From an uncultured Eubacteriales bacterium (GTDB taxonomy: Bacteria; Bacillota; Clostridia; Peptostreptococcales; Anaerovoracaceae), in contig CACYBO010000251.1 of NCBI GenBank assembly GCA_902772685.1, positions 1 through 22,043 on the forward strand: DNA of 22,043 nucleotides, given 5' to 3'. The notes under the pieces were generated by a model. It did not search any database and was not told the DNA's origin. It was given only the letters and a program-made list of their open reading frames with translations. This document shows positions 1 through 7,993 of this stretch, piece by piece; within the stretch, counting starts at the first letter, position 1, and the number at the start of each line of letters is the position of its first letter. Made by a program: the position numbers and the translations under genes.

Positions 1-1
1 A

Positions 2-61
2 AACCGATTAGAGTTAAAGCAAGATAAGCAATCACAAAGCCAGGAGAAGATTATAGTATGA
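2..61 (+). CDS. Possible 3' end of an upstream gene (partial)
   Basis: Frame 2 is open from the left window edge to a TGA at 59-61. That stop overlaps the ATG of the next gene (58-60) in the classic four-base ATGA arrangement of translationally coupled genes. The last residues, ending KQSQSQEKIIV, are charged and polar, as many C-terminal tails are. The Shine-Dalgarno-like AGGAG of the next gene lies inside this tail. Nineteen residues are too few to name a family; a surface-polysaccharide gene would fit the context, but that is inference. The other two frames close early, at 25-27 and 9-11. Confidence 0.35.
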   Translation, partial: NRLELKQDKQSQSQEKIIV

Positions 62-1152
62 TATTTTTCATCATTATATTGCTTATAGTGGTTTTCAGCC
101 AGGCTAAATTTGCCGATGAAGGTGGTTTTTTTGAAGATTATCTCGACAAGAAAAACACAACGGCAATAAACGGCATTTTTGTGATTCTTATTATTTTCAG
201 TCACTATTCTCAGTATACTTCTTTTGACGGCTTTTACGACCTGCCGTATGTCTGTCTGCAGGAGCACCTCAACCAGATGGTAGTTGTTACATTTCTGTTC
301 TACTCTGGTTATGGGATGATGGAGGCGGTCAAAAGAAGCGGTGAGCGGTATGTGCTTAAAGTGCCATCTAAGTTTATCAAGCTTCTCGTTCGCTTTGATA
401 TTGCTGTACTTATCTTTCTGATCGTAGGCAAAGGGTTTTTGAATCTGGAATTGGATTACAGCGCAAAGAACATCATTCTTTCGCTGCTGAGCTGGACCAA
501 TATCGGCAATTCGAACTGGTATATTACAGCGATATTGGGATTATATATTGCGTTCTTCATATCGTTCATTCCGTTATTGATCAGGAACAATATTCAGATC
601 AGATGGGTCTGCAGCATCCTATTTTTGGCGCTGTCCATCCTTTTCGTGTATATGCAGATACATCTGAACCGGCCGTGGTACTGTTACGACACAATTGTGC
701 TGATGCCGGTTGGTGTTTTCTATTCTCTGCTCAAAGAAAAACTGAACAAGGTGTTTATGTATAACAATTATATATACACTTTATGTGCGCTGATTGCACT
801 TGGAGCCTATATATTTTTCTATTTCAGAAGATATGACGGAATTGAGACTTTCTCATTGTGGGGCATTGCCTTTATGGCTTTGGTGCTTCTGTTTACTATG
901 AAAGTTTCAGTTTTCAACAGTTTGCTGGAATGGTTCGGAGTGCATATTTTCAGCATTTACATTCTTCAGAGACTACCGATGACGATTCTTGATTACTACG
1001 GCTGTATTGAAAGCCATAGATATATAAGTCTTGTTATCGCGATAATGGCAACAGCATTTATTGCGATGGTATTTGATTATTTCGTTGACAAGTTGCTTGC
1101 GTGTGTAGAACAGAGAATCAGAAAAAACAAATTGGAGCAGGCAGCAATATAG
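58..1152 (+). CDS. Membrane acyltransferase, family 3 type (O-acetyltransferase-like)
   Basis: This 364-residue integral membrane protein has about ten hydrophobic segments. It most resembles the acyltransferase-3 family, which moves acetyl or other acyl groups onto surface sugars. Near residues 38-50 it has the family's first-helix pattern (INGIFVILIIFSH), in which a His follows eleven positions after the residue that is usually Arg or Lys; here that residue is Asn. A YSGYG segment (about 82-86) and an NSNWYITAILGLY segment (about 156-168) also fit this family in Clostridia. AGGAG at 42-46 precedes the ATG. The gene heads a run of closely spaced genes for a surface polymer, so acylation of that polymer is the likely role. 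Family assignment is fairly secure; the substrate is unknown. Confidence 0.75.
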   Translation: MIFFIIILLIVVFSQAKFADEGGFFEDYLDKKNTTAINGIFVILIIFSHYSQYTSFDGFYDLPYVCLQEHLNQMVVVTFLFYSGYGMMEAVKRSGERYVLKVPSKFIKLLVRFDIAVLIFLIVGKGFLNLELDYSAKNIILSLLSWTNIGNSNWYITAILGLYIAFFISFIPLLIRNNIQIRWVCSILFLALSILFVYMQIHLNRPWYCYDTIVLMPVGVFYSLLKEKLNKVFMYNNYIYTLCALIALGAYIFFYFRRYDGIETFSLWGIAFMALVLLFTMKVSVFNSLLEWFGVHIFSIYILQRLPMTILDYYGCIESHRYISLVIAIMATAFIAMVFDYFVDKLLACVEQRIRKNKLEQAAI

Positions 1153-1197
1153 ATTTTATTGACCCGTTGGTATACCATATAAGAGGGATGAAATCAT

Positions 1198-1204
1198 AAA
1201 GGAG
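1198..1204 (+). promoter_or_regulatory. Ribosome binding site that sets the manC start at 1214
   Basis: AAAGGAG lies nine bases before ATG 1214 but only three bases before the in-frame TTG at 1208. The spacing favours the ATG, giving a protein that begins MNIILLSGG, as family members do. Confidence 0.75.
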
Positions 1205-1213
1205 ACTTTGATC

Positions 1214-2539
1214 ATGAATATAATACTTCTTTCCGGAGGGTCAGGAAAGCGGCTGTGGCCGCTGTCCAATGAAGCAAGATCCAAGCAATTCCTGAAAATC
1301 CTCAGAAAAGATGATAAAAGTGAGTCCATGATTCAGAGGGCTTACAGAAAGATTGAGGCAGTAGATCCGGATGCGAATATTCTGGTTGCCACAGTCCAGT
1401 CACAGGAATCATATATTATGAACCAGTTGGGCGATGCAATCAACATTTCGGTTGAACCAGGAAGAAGAGACACATTCCCTGCAATCGCTCTTGCGGCTTC
1501 GTATATGCATGATGTAATGCATGTCGGTGAAGACGATGCAGTTGTTGTGCTGCCATCTGATTCATGGGCGGAGGACAGCTTCTTTGATTCAATCGAAAAA
1601 TTGTACCGGCATGTTCTCAACAGTGAGCAAAATCTCTGTCTTATGGGGGTTGAACCCAATTATCCTAGCGAGAAATACGGTTATATTGTACCAAAGACAG
1701 GGAGCGAAATCAGTGAAGTCGCTGCGTTCAAAGAGAAACCGGAAGAGTCTGCTGCAAAAGAATATATAAGACAGGGCGCTATGTGGAATTGCGGTGTATT
1801 TGCATTTAAACTCAATTACCTGCTCGATGTCTCACAGAAAACGATTGGCACAAGCAACTACCAGGAATTATTTTCTGATTATAACAATCTTGAAAAAATC
1901 AGTTTTGATTATGCAGTAGTTGAGAAAGAGCCTAAGATAGATGTTTTGAGATATTCCGGAAACTGGTCCGATCTGGGAACCTGGAATGATCTTGTAAAGG
2001 TGTTCCCGGAGCCTTGCATCGGACAGCATGTGGAGAAAGACTGTGAGGACGTGTACTTAATTAACGAACTGAGCACACCTGTTTTTCTGAACGGATTAAA
2101 CAATGTTATTGTCGCGGCAAGCCCTGACGGAATATTGATTACAGACGCTGATAAGACGAACAGCATAAAAAAGACGGTTGAATCCTTTGATCACAGACCG
2201 ATGTATGAGGAACGGAAATGGGGCGAATACCGTGTTCTTTATGAGACCAGCTATACCACCAATTCACTTACAAAAGAATTGATAATCGAAGCCGGAAAGA
2301 ACATCAGTTATCAGGAGCATTACCTGAGAGATGAAATATGGACGGTAGTTGAAGGAGAAGGCCAGTTATTATTAAACGGTGAAGTAAGCAGTGTTAAATG
2401 CGGTGATACCGTCAAAATTGCCAAAGGTGTCAAGCATGCAGTAAGAGCTTTTACAAGGCTGCACATTATCGAAGTACAGATAGGAGACGATCTTGTAGAA
2501 GAAGATATTACTAGATATGACTGGAATTGGGAAGGATAG
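1214..2539 (+). CDS. manC: Mannose-1-phosphate guanylyltransferase with C-terminal cupin domain
   Basis: The enzyme makes GDP-mannose from mannose 1-phosphate and GTP in the cytoplasm. The 441-residue protein starts with the nucleotidyltransferase signature GGSGKRLWPLS (residues 8-18), followed by KQFLKI. It has the FKEKP and MWNCGVF motifs mid-protein and a cupin domain from about residue 330 that resembles type II mannose-6-phosphate isomerase. In the cupin the usual HHHRAEHW-type metal motif reads HYLRDEIW (369-376). His369 and Glu374 remain, but the second His of the HxH pair is Leu371, so isomerase activity is doubtful. The gene sits 61 bp after the acyltransferase gene and five bases before the next start. 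With the downstream hexomutase it forms a GDP-sugar supply module. Guanylyltransferase call is strong; bifunctionality is not. Confidence 0.9.
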   Translation: MNIILLSGGSGKRLWPLSNEARSKQFLKILRKDDKSESMIQRAYRKIEAVDPDANILVATVQSQESYIMNQLGDAINISVEPGRRDTFPAIALAASYMHDVMHVGEDDAVVVLPSDSWAEDSFFDSIEKLYRHVLNSEQNLCLMGVEPNYPSEKYGYIVPKTGSEISEVAAFKEKPEESAAKEYIRQGAMWNCGVFAFKLNYLLDVSQKTIGTSNYQELFSDYNNLEKISFDYAVVEKEPKIDVLRYSGNWSDLGTWNDLVKVFPEPCIGQHVEKDCEDVYLINELSTPVFLNGLNNVIVAASPDGILITDADKTNSIKKTVESFDHRPMYEERKWGEYRVLYETSYTTNSLTKELIIEAGKNISYQEHYLRDEIWTVVEGEGQLLLNGEVSSVKCGDTVKIAKGVKHAVRAFTRLHIIEVQIGDDLVEEDITRYDWNWEG

Positions 2540-2544
2540 ATATT

Positions 2545-5367
2545 ATGAGTAGCATTATCAAGAAAACGGTAAGACGAATCGTCTCGAAAGAGACGAGGAA
2601 CAGATATGTTAAAAGAAGGAACTATCGTGAACTGGACAGAGCGCGCAAAGCAGGCAAAAGAGATTACCTGTTCACGGTCATTATCCCTGTGTATAATGCA
2701 GAAACTTACTTGTCGGAGACTGTCGAAAGCCTGATAAATCAGACGATAGGATTTGAGAACATCCAGTTGATACTGATCAATGACGGCAGCAAAGACGGCA
2801 GTGAAGATATTTGTAAATACTATGCGTCAAAATACGAAAATGTGGAATACCACTTCCAGGAAAACAGCGGGGTTTCCGCGGCAAGAAATCACGGCCTGAA
2901 TCTGGCAAAGGGGCTGTACATTAACTTCCTTGATTCCGACGATAAATGGGACAATAAGGCTTTTGAAGAAGTGGTCGTATTTTTAAGCAAATACGGGCGG
3001 CAGAAATTGCTTGCGGCGAAGGAAATATTTTTTGACGGACAGGAAGGTGAGCACCCGAGGAATTATATTTTTAAGAAGGACAAAGTTTGTCATCTTGAGA
3101 AAAACTACACATATGCGCCGGTTGCCACACCGCAGTGCTTTTTCAGATATGACGCTGTTGAGAAATTGCGCTTTAACGAGAATCTGAAGCATAGCGAAGA
3201 CGCACTTTTCACAACAGAGATAATGCTTGAAGACATGTCCTATGGCGTAATGTCGAAACCTGTTTATTATTATAGAAAGCACAGCAATAATGCATCCAGC
3301 TCAAATTTGATTGTATTCTCTGAGCACTATTACACAGATGCCCTGACATTGTACCATGATTATTTAATAAATAAGACCATCGCAGAATTAGGAAGTGTGC
3401 CTAAATTTATTCAGTATGAATTGGCTTATAACATCGGATGGCGCGTTAAAGATGAAAGTGCGCATGAAATGGACAGCAGCCTCATATCTGAGTATATCGT
3501 TCACCTGACGGAAATACTGCAGCACATAGGAGATGATACGATTGAAAAACAGAGGCACATCGGAATCAATCATAAGCTCTACATGCTCGCGATAAAATAC
3601 GGTTGGGATTACGAGACTGCAATACGGAACCTGAAGGTTGACGAGAACATGATAGTGTGTGACATGGAAGGAGATGTTCATCCGGTCCAGAAAATAACAC
3701 GGGGGCTGAAAAAAACACAGATTGAATTCATTCATACAGATACAGAAAAAGGGCAGGTGGTCGTGGAAGGCTCATCGAAGCTGGCTGTTCCTGAAGACAT
3801 TGTTCAGGTTTTCGTCGAAATAAACGGAAAACAGTATGACGCGGATGTATATCCACGTAAGCACTTTGGCTTCGCATATTCGTTTGACGATTTCAGATAC
3901 AGAAGGCTGCATTTCAGGGTAACTGCACCTTTGGATGACAGGATGAAAATCAGGGTACTGTTTTCGGTAAACAACTCTGACCCAATAGAAGCAACTCTTA
4001 CTTTTGGAAGATTTGTACCTTTGAATGAACAGTTTGCTGATACCACTTATGGGAAGAAGAAGGGTTTCCTTTATCGCATGGAAGACGGGCAGATCCTCTT
4101 GGAAAAAATGGACACAATCAATGTGCCTGATGACCTGGAGGAGAAGTATTGCGCTGCACTCGAAAAAGATGAGGAGGGCAGAGAAGTAGTCGAATTCAGG
4201 AAAAAGTATTTTGCTTCACGTGACTCCGAAAAGAAGCTGTGGATTTTCACGGACAGAATGACTTCAGCAGAGGACAGCGGAGAAGTTATGTTCAAGTATG
4301 TGAACGAGCATCCGATTGAAAATGTTGAAACTGCTTTTCTGATTCGTGATGACGTCCCGGATTATAAAAGACTGAAAGAGATCGGGCGGGTTATTCCGTT
4401 CAATTCCGAAGAATACAAACTGGCGGTGTTGGAGGCAGATATGATAATTTCATCTGCAGCCGACGATCCTATACTGAACCCATTCAAGAATCTGCAGAGG
4501 TTCATCAAAGACCTTTACACTTACAGATTTGTATTTTTGCAGCACGGTGTAATCAAAGATGATTTGTCCGGCTGGCTGCACAGGGCAAATAAAAACATTG
4601 AACTGTTTGTTACTTCAGCAGAAAGAGAGAAACAGTCAATTATCGACGGGCCTTACGGTTATTCGGCGAAGGAGGTTGTTGTAACAGGACTGCCGCGTTT
4701 TGATAATTTCATTGACGATCATGGCACGGCGAAAGACAACTCGATTTATGTTATGCCGACCTGGAGAGAATGGCTTGCACCGGAGTTTGATGTAAGAGCA
4801 GAAGATGTTGATGAAATTCAAAAATCCCAGTCAGGTTTCCAGGATTCAAGTTATTTTAAGTTCTATAACAATCTGTTAAAAAACGAAAAACTGCATGAGC
4901 TGCTAGAAAAGAACGATTATAATCTGTATTTTGCCCTTCATCCGAGAATGGGGTCAGAGATGGATGCTTTTTACAGCGATGACAGAGTGCATCTGCTGAA
5001 ACCTGAGAGTTTCACTTATGGAGATGCATTTAAGAGCATGAGTCTGCTGATTACTGATTATTCGAGCGTTGCATTCAATGTTGCGCTGCTGAATAAACCG
5101 GTCATCTATGCTCAGTTCGATTATGACGAGTTCTATCTGTCAGGGCAGCACACAAGTACAGAAGGTTACTTTTCTTATGAAAATGATGGATTTGGACCTG
5201 TTGTTACAACTCCTGAAGCTGTCGTTCAGGAAGTGGAAGAATTGATGGAAAGAGACTTTGTTAACAAAGAAGTCTATCAGAACCGCATCAAAGACTTCTT
5301 CTATTATCCGGATGACGGTGCCTCAAGAGCAGAACTCGTATACAGAGAAATTCTTAAAATGGGATGA
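2545..5367 (+). CDS. Fusion of GT2 glycosyltransferase and TagF-like CDP-polyol phosphotransferase
   Basis: This 940-residue protein carries two transferase domains. Residues about 43-240 form a GT-A family 2 glycosyltransferase: FTVIIPVYN (43-51), LINDGS, SAARNHG and the metal/sugar-nucleotide motif DSDD (about 130-133). Residues about 620-930 resemble the TagB/TagF glycerophosphotransferases of teichoic-acid synthesis: an HGVIK motif (about 666), MPTWREW, LHPRM (His about 799) and TDYSSVAFNVALLNKP (about 836). The two His motifs match the pair known to be catalytic in TagF. The middle (about 370-500) looks like a beta-rich linker. ATG 2545 is preferred over TTG 2527 because GGGAAGGA (2529-2536) lies eight bases before it. 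The likely job is building a glycosyl/polyol-phosphate polymer on the inner membrane face. The nucleotide donors are unknown. Confidence 0.88.
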   Translation: MSSIIKKTVRRIVSKETRNRYVKRRNYRELDRARKAGKRDYLFTVIIPVYNAETYLSETVESLINQTIGFENIQLILINDGSKDGSEDICKYYASKYENVEYHFQENSGVSAARNHGLNLAKGLYINFLDSDDKWDNKAFEEVVVFLSKYGRQKLLAAKEIFFDGQEGEHPRNYIFKKDKVCHLEKNYTYAPVATPQCFFRYDAVEKLRFNENLKHSEDALFTTEIMLEDMSYGVMSKPVYYYRKHSNNASSSNLIVFSEHYYTDALTLYHDYLINKTIAELGSVPKFIQYELAYNIGWRVKDESAHEMDSSLISEYIVHLTEILQHIGDDTIEKQRHIGINHKLYMLAIKYGWDYETAIRNLKVDENMIVCDMEGDVHPVQKITRGLKKTQIEFIHTDTEKGQVVVEGSSKLAVPEDIVQVFVEINGKQYDADVYPRKHFGFAYSFDDFRYRRLHFRVTAPLDDRMKIRVLFSVNNSDPIEATLTFGRFVPLNEQFADTTYGKKKGFLYRMEDGQILLEKMDTINVPDDLEEKYCAALEKDEEGREVVEFRKKYFASRDSEKKLWIFTDRMTSAEDSGEVMFKYVNEHPIENVETAFLIRDDVPDYKRLKEIGRVIPFNSEEYKLAVLEADMIISSAADDPILNPFKNLQRFIKDLYTYRFVFLQHGVIKDDLSGWLHRANKNIELFVTSAEREKQSIIDGPYGYSAKEVVVTGLPRFDNFIDDHGTAKDNSIYVMPTWREWLAPEFDVRAEDVDEIQKSQSGFQDSSYFKFYNNLLKNEKLHELLEKNDYNLYFALHPRMGSEMDAFYSDDRVHLLKPESFTYGDAFKSMSLLITDYSSVAFNVALLNKPVIYAQFDYDEFYLSGQHTSTEGYFSYENDGFGPVVTTPEAVVQEVEELMERDFVNKEVYQNRIKDFFYYPDDGASRAELVYREILKMG

Positions 5368-5391
5368 CATTTCCGGCGGTTCATAGTCAGG

Positions 5392-5398
5392 AAAGGAA
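5392..5398 (+). promoter_or_regulatory. Ribosome binding site bearing on the hexomutase start
   Basis: AAAGGAA lies four bases before GTG 5403, and its GG core six bases before, which is near ideal. It is 13 to 15 bases before ATG 5412. The in-frame ATG at 5364 overlaps the previous stop but has no such site. GTG 5403 is therefore favoured, with ATG 5412 next. Confidence 0.5.
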
Positions 5399-5402
5399 TG
5401 CA

Positions 5403-7097
5403 GTGAGTTTCATGAGAACAAAGAAAGAGATAGAGAACGAGTATAGAAGATGGCTGAAAAAAGCAAATGAAGATCAGGATCTTGCCATAGAACTTCAGGG
5501 CATGAACAGCGAAGAAATAGAAGATGCATTCTATCGTGATTTAGCCTTTGGCACAGGGGGGCTCAGGGGTGTTATCGGCGCAGGGACCAACCGGATCAAT
5601 ATCTATACAGTTGCAAAAGCAAGCCAGGGCCTCGCTGATTATGTGAGGGCAAAATATGAAGATAATCCATCTATCGCTATCGCCTTTGACAGCAGAATCA
5701 AGTCAGATGTTTTCAGCAGGACAGCTGCGGAAGTATTTGCGGCAAACGGAATACATGCACATCTGTATGGGGAACTCATGCCGACACCGTGTCTTTCCTT
5801 TGCGGTAAGACAGCTGAAGTGCTCTGCGGGGATCGTAATCACAGCATCGCACAATCCGTCAGACTATAATGGATATAAAGTATATGGCCCGGATGGCTGT
5901 CAGATAACGACTGAAGCTGCTTCAGAAATCCTTGCAGAAATCGAGAAGGTTGATGTTTTTAATGACATCAGAAAGATTCCATTTGAAGAAGGAGTTAAGA
6001 GGGATTTGATCAGCATCATTGATGAAACAGTATACTCTGACTTTATTGAAGCAGTGAAGTCAGAGTCAGTTTTGTTTGGGGATGATGTAGACCGTGATGT
6101 CGCTATCGTGTACAGCCCGTTGAATGGAACAGGTCTCAAGCCTGTTACAAGGGCGTTATCAGAGGCCGGGTTTTCAAATATTACAGTTGTGGATGAACAG
6201 GCGAAACCGGACGGCCGTTTCCCGACCTGCCCATATCCAAACCCCGAGATAAGGGAAGCAATGGAGTTGGGTTTGCAGTACTGCGAAAAAGTTGGGGCTG
6301 ACATCCTGCTGGCAACGGATCCGGATGCTGACCGCTGCGGAATCGCGGTCAGAGACGGAGAAAAGTATCAGTTGCTCACAGGGAATGAAGTCGGGCTGCT
6401 TTTGCTTGATTACATATGCAGTCAAAGGCAAGAGCACGGCATGATGCCGGACAATCCGGTGTTTGTTAAGACGATAGTTACCATGGATCTTGCAGAGCGG
6501 ATCGCAGAACACTATGGAGTGGAGACGATCAATGTTCTTACCGGCTTTAAGTACATCGGTGAAGTGATCGGACGTCTTGAGGAAGACAAAAGAGAATCGG
6601 ATTATATCTGCGGGTTTGAGGAATCATATGGATATTTGACAGGGTCCTATGTCAGAGATAAGGATGCAGTGAATGCGGCGTTTATGATATGCGAAATGTT
6701 CGCCTATTACAAAACCAGAAACATCAGTTTAATCGGGAAACTGAAAGAACTGTATCAGACGTTTGGTTACTGCATGAATACATTGCACAGTTATGTATTT
6801 CCGGGCTCAGACGGAATGGTGAAGATGGGGGAAATCATGAATGATTTCCGCGGCGGAGCGACAGAAATTGCAGGGGAAAGAGTAACACGGACATTGGATT
6901 ACTCCAAAGGAATAGATGGCCTTCCTGCAGCAGATGTTGTCAAATTCATTATGGAAGAAGGTTCATCAGTGGTCATCAGACCAAGCGGGACAGAGCCCAA
7001 AATAAAAGCGTATATCAGTGTATTGGCTGAGAATGAAGATGATGCAATGTCGGTTGAGAAAAGGATAAGAGAGTTTTTGGAAAACAAGATAAATTAG
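5403..7097 (+). CDS. pgcA: Phosphoglucomutase/phosphomannomutase, PgcA type
   Basis: This alpha-D-phosphohexomutase interconverts hexose 6- and 1-phosphates. From GTG 5403 it has 564 residues, close to the length of Bacillus PgcA. The N-terminal FGTGGLRGVIGAGTNR segment, the phosphoserine loop TASHNP (Ser about 149), the metal loop DPDADR (from about 306), the sugar-recognition GFEESYG and the phosphate-binding RPSGTEPK (about 526) are all present, so it should be active. Placed right after manC and the double transferase, it most likely supplies mannose 1-phosphate for GDP-mannose, though glucose 1-phosphate is equally possible from sequence alone. Alternative starts are ATG 5364, which overlaps the previous stop as ATGA, and ATG 5412, whose MRTKKE start aligns best with relatives. 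Confidence 0.9.
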   Translation: MSFMRTKKEIENEYRRWLKKANEDQDLAIELQGMNSEEIEDAFYRDLAFGTGGLRGVIGAGTNRINIYTVAKASQGLADYVRAKYEDNPSIAIAFDSRIKSDVFSRTAAEVFAANGIHAHLYGELMPTPCLSFAVRQLKCSAGIVITASHNPSDYNGYKVYGPDGCQITTEAASEILAEIEKVDVFNDIRKIPFEEGVKRDLISIIDETVYSDFIEAVKSESVLFGDDVDRDVAIVYSPLNGTGLKPVTRALSEAGFSNITVVDEQAKPDGRFPTCPYPNPEIREAMELGLQYCEKVGADILLATDPDADRCGIAVRDGEKYQLLTGNEVGLLLLDYICSQRQEHGMMPDNPVFVKTIVTMDLAERIAEHYGVETINVLTGFKYIGEVIGRLEEDKRESDYICGFEESYGYLTGSYVRDKDAVNAAFMICEMFAYYKTRNISLIGKLKELYQTFGYCMNTLHSYVFPGSDGMVKMGEIMNDFRGGATEIAGERVTRTLDYSKGIDGLPAADVVKFIMEEGSSVVIRPSGTEPKIKAYISVLAENEDDAMSVEKRIREFLENKIN

Positions 7098-7126
7098 CGT
7101 CAAAATAAGGTGAGAGGGATAATCAG

Positions 7127-7981
7127 ATGATCGTGGAGTCAGGAAAGACAGTAAACAGCGTTTCTGAATTGGAGAACAATGCAATAATCGGAGAACTGCC
7201 ATCAGCCGACAATGCAACCATAAAGTTTTCCGGAAAGAACAATATTCTTGTTGTTGAAGAAAACGTAAGACTGGAAGGCAGCATCAATTTGAACGGAAGC
7301 AATACAGTCATATATTTATCAAGCAATCCGACCCATGTCTACCGTCTGAAACTGGATGTCTGGAACAATTCGGCAGTGTATTTCGGGAAAGACAGCTACT
7401 TTAACGGAGCGCTGCAGATTACCCTTTCAGAAGGCAGGCATCTGATCGTTGGAAATGACGGCGTTTTTTCATTTGGCATCTGGGTCAGGACGGCCGATCC
7501 GCATATTATTTATGATGTAAAAACGAAAAATAGAGTTAATTTAAGTAAGAACGTTATGATTGGGGACCACGTTTGGCTTGGTCAGAATTCGTTGTTGCTA
7601 AAGGGCAGTAAAATAGGATCTGGCAGCATTGTTGCTGCAAATTGTGTCATTACCGGGAAAGAAGTTGAATCCAATGCGATTTACGGCGGTAATCCGGGGA
7701 AATGCATCAAATCCGGCATTTTTTTCTCAGGTGAAAGCGTACATGCGTATCAGAAGAAGCAGACAAAGAAATCGATGACGCTGGATACTGACAAATGGTC
7801 CTATTGTGAGGACAGTACAACCTTAAATACCGACGAAGTGTTTAGGCGTCTGGATGATTGCAAAGACAGTAATGAACGTCTGGAGATAGTAAAAGAACTT
7901 GCTGCTGCACATGACCAGAAGAACAGATTCGCCATAGAAGTGCAGGAAAAGACATTCTTTGAGCGGCTCAAGTCCAGATAG
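7127..7981 (+). CDS. Left-handed beta-helix (hexapeptide) acyltransferase
   Basis: This 284-residue protein belongs to the hexapeptide acyltransferases of the Xat/CatB/NodL kind, which use acyl-CoA in the cytoplasm. Residues about 140-190 carry the diagnostic coil repeats, with IGDHVWLGQNSLLLKG containing the likely catalytic His (about 148), then GSKIGSGSIVAANCVI and the closing YGGNPGKCIK. The N-terminal 100 residues are beta-rich and probably form imperfect coils. Residues about 200-284 form a charged, probably helical extension not needed by the fold. GAGAGGG (7112-7118) precedes the ATG by eight bases. It is the last gene of the polymer operon, so acetylation of a sugar or lipid-linked precursor is likely. 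It ends 12 bp before the tail of the opposing gene, with no terminator seen between them. Confidence 0.85.
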   Translation: MIVESGKTVNSVSELENNAIIGELPSADNATIKFSGKNNILVVEENVRLEGSINLNGSNTVIYLSSNPTHVYRLKLDVWNNSAVYFGKDSYFNGALQITLSEGRHLIVGNDGVFSFGIWVRTADPHIIYDVKTKNRVNLSKNVMIGDHVWLGQNSLLLKGSKIGSGSIVAANCVITGKEVESNAIYGGNPGKCIKSGIFFSGESVHAYQKKQTKKSMTLDTDKWSYCEDSTTLNTDEVFRRLDDCKDSNERLEIVKELAAAHDQKNRFAIEVQEKTFFERLKSR

Positions 7982-7993
7982 TGAAGTGCCGCG

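Noticed and set aside
1158..1187. TTGACC followed by TATACC/TATAAG between the first acyltransferase and manC
   Set aside because: Spacers of 6 or 13 bases do not fit a sigma-A promoter, so an internal promoter is not supported.
5900..6304. A 134-codon minus-strand frame inside the hexomutase gene
   Set aside because: It is antisense to a conserved enzyme with every catalytic motif intact, and it has no start signal.
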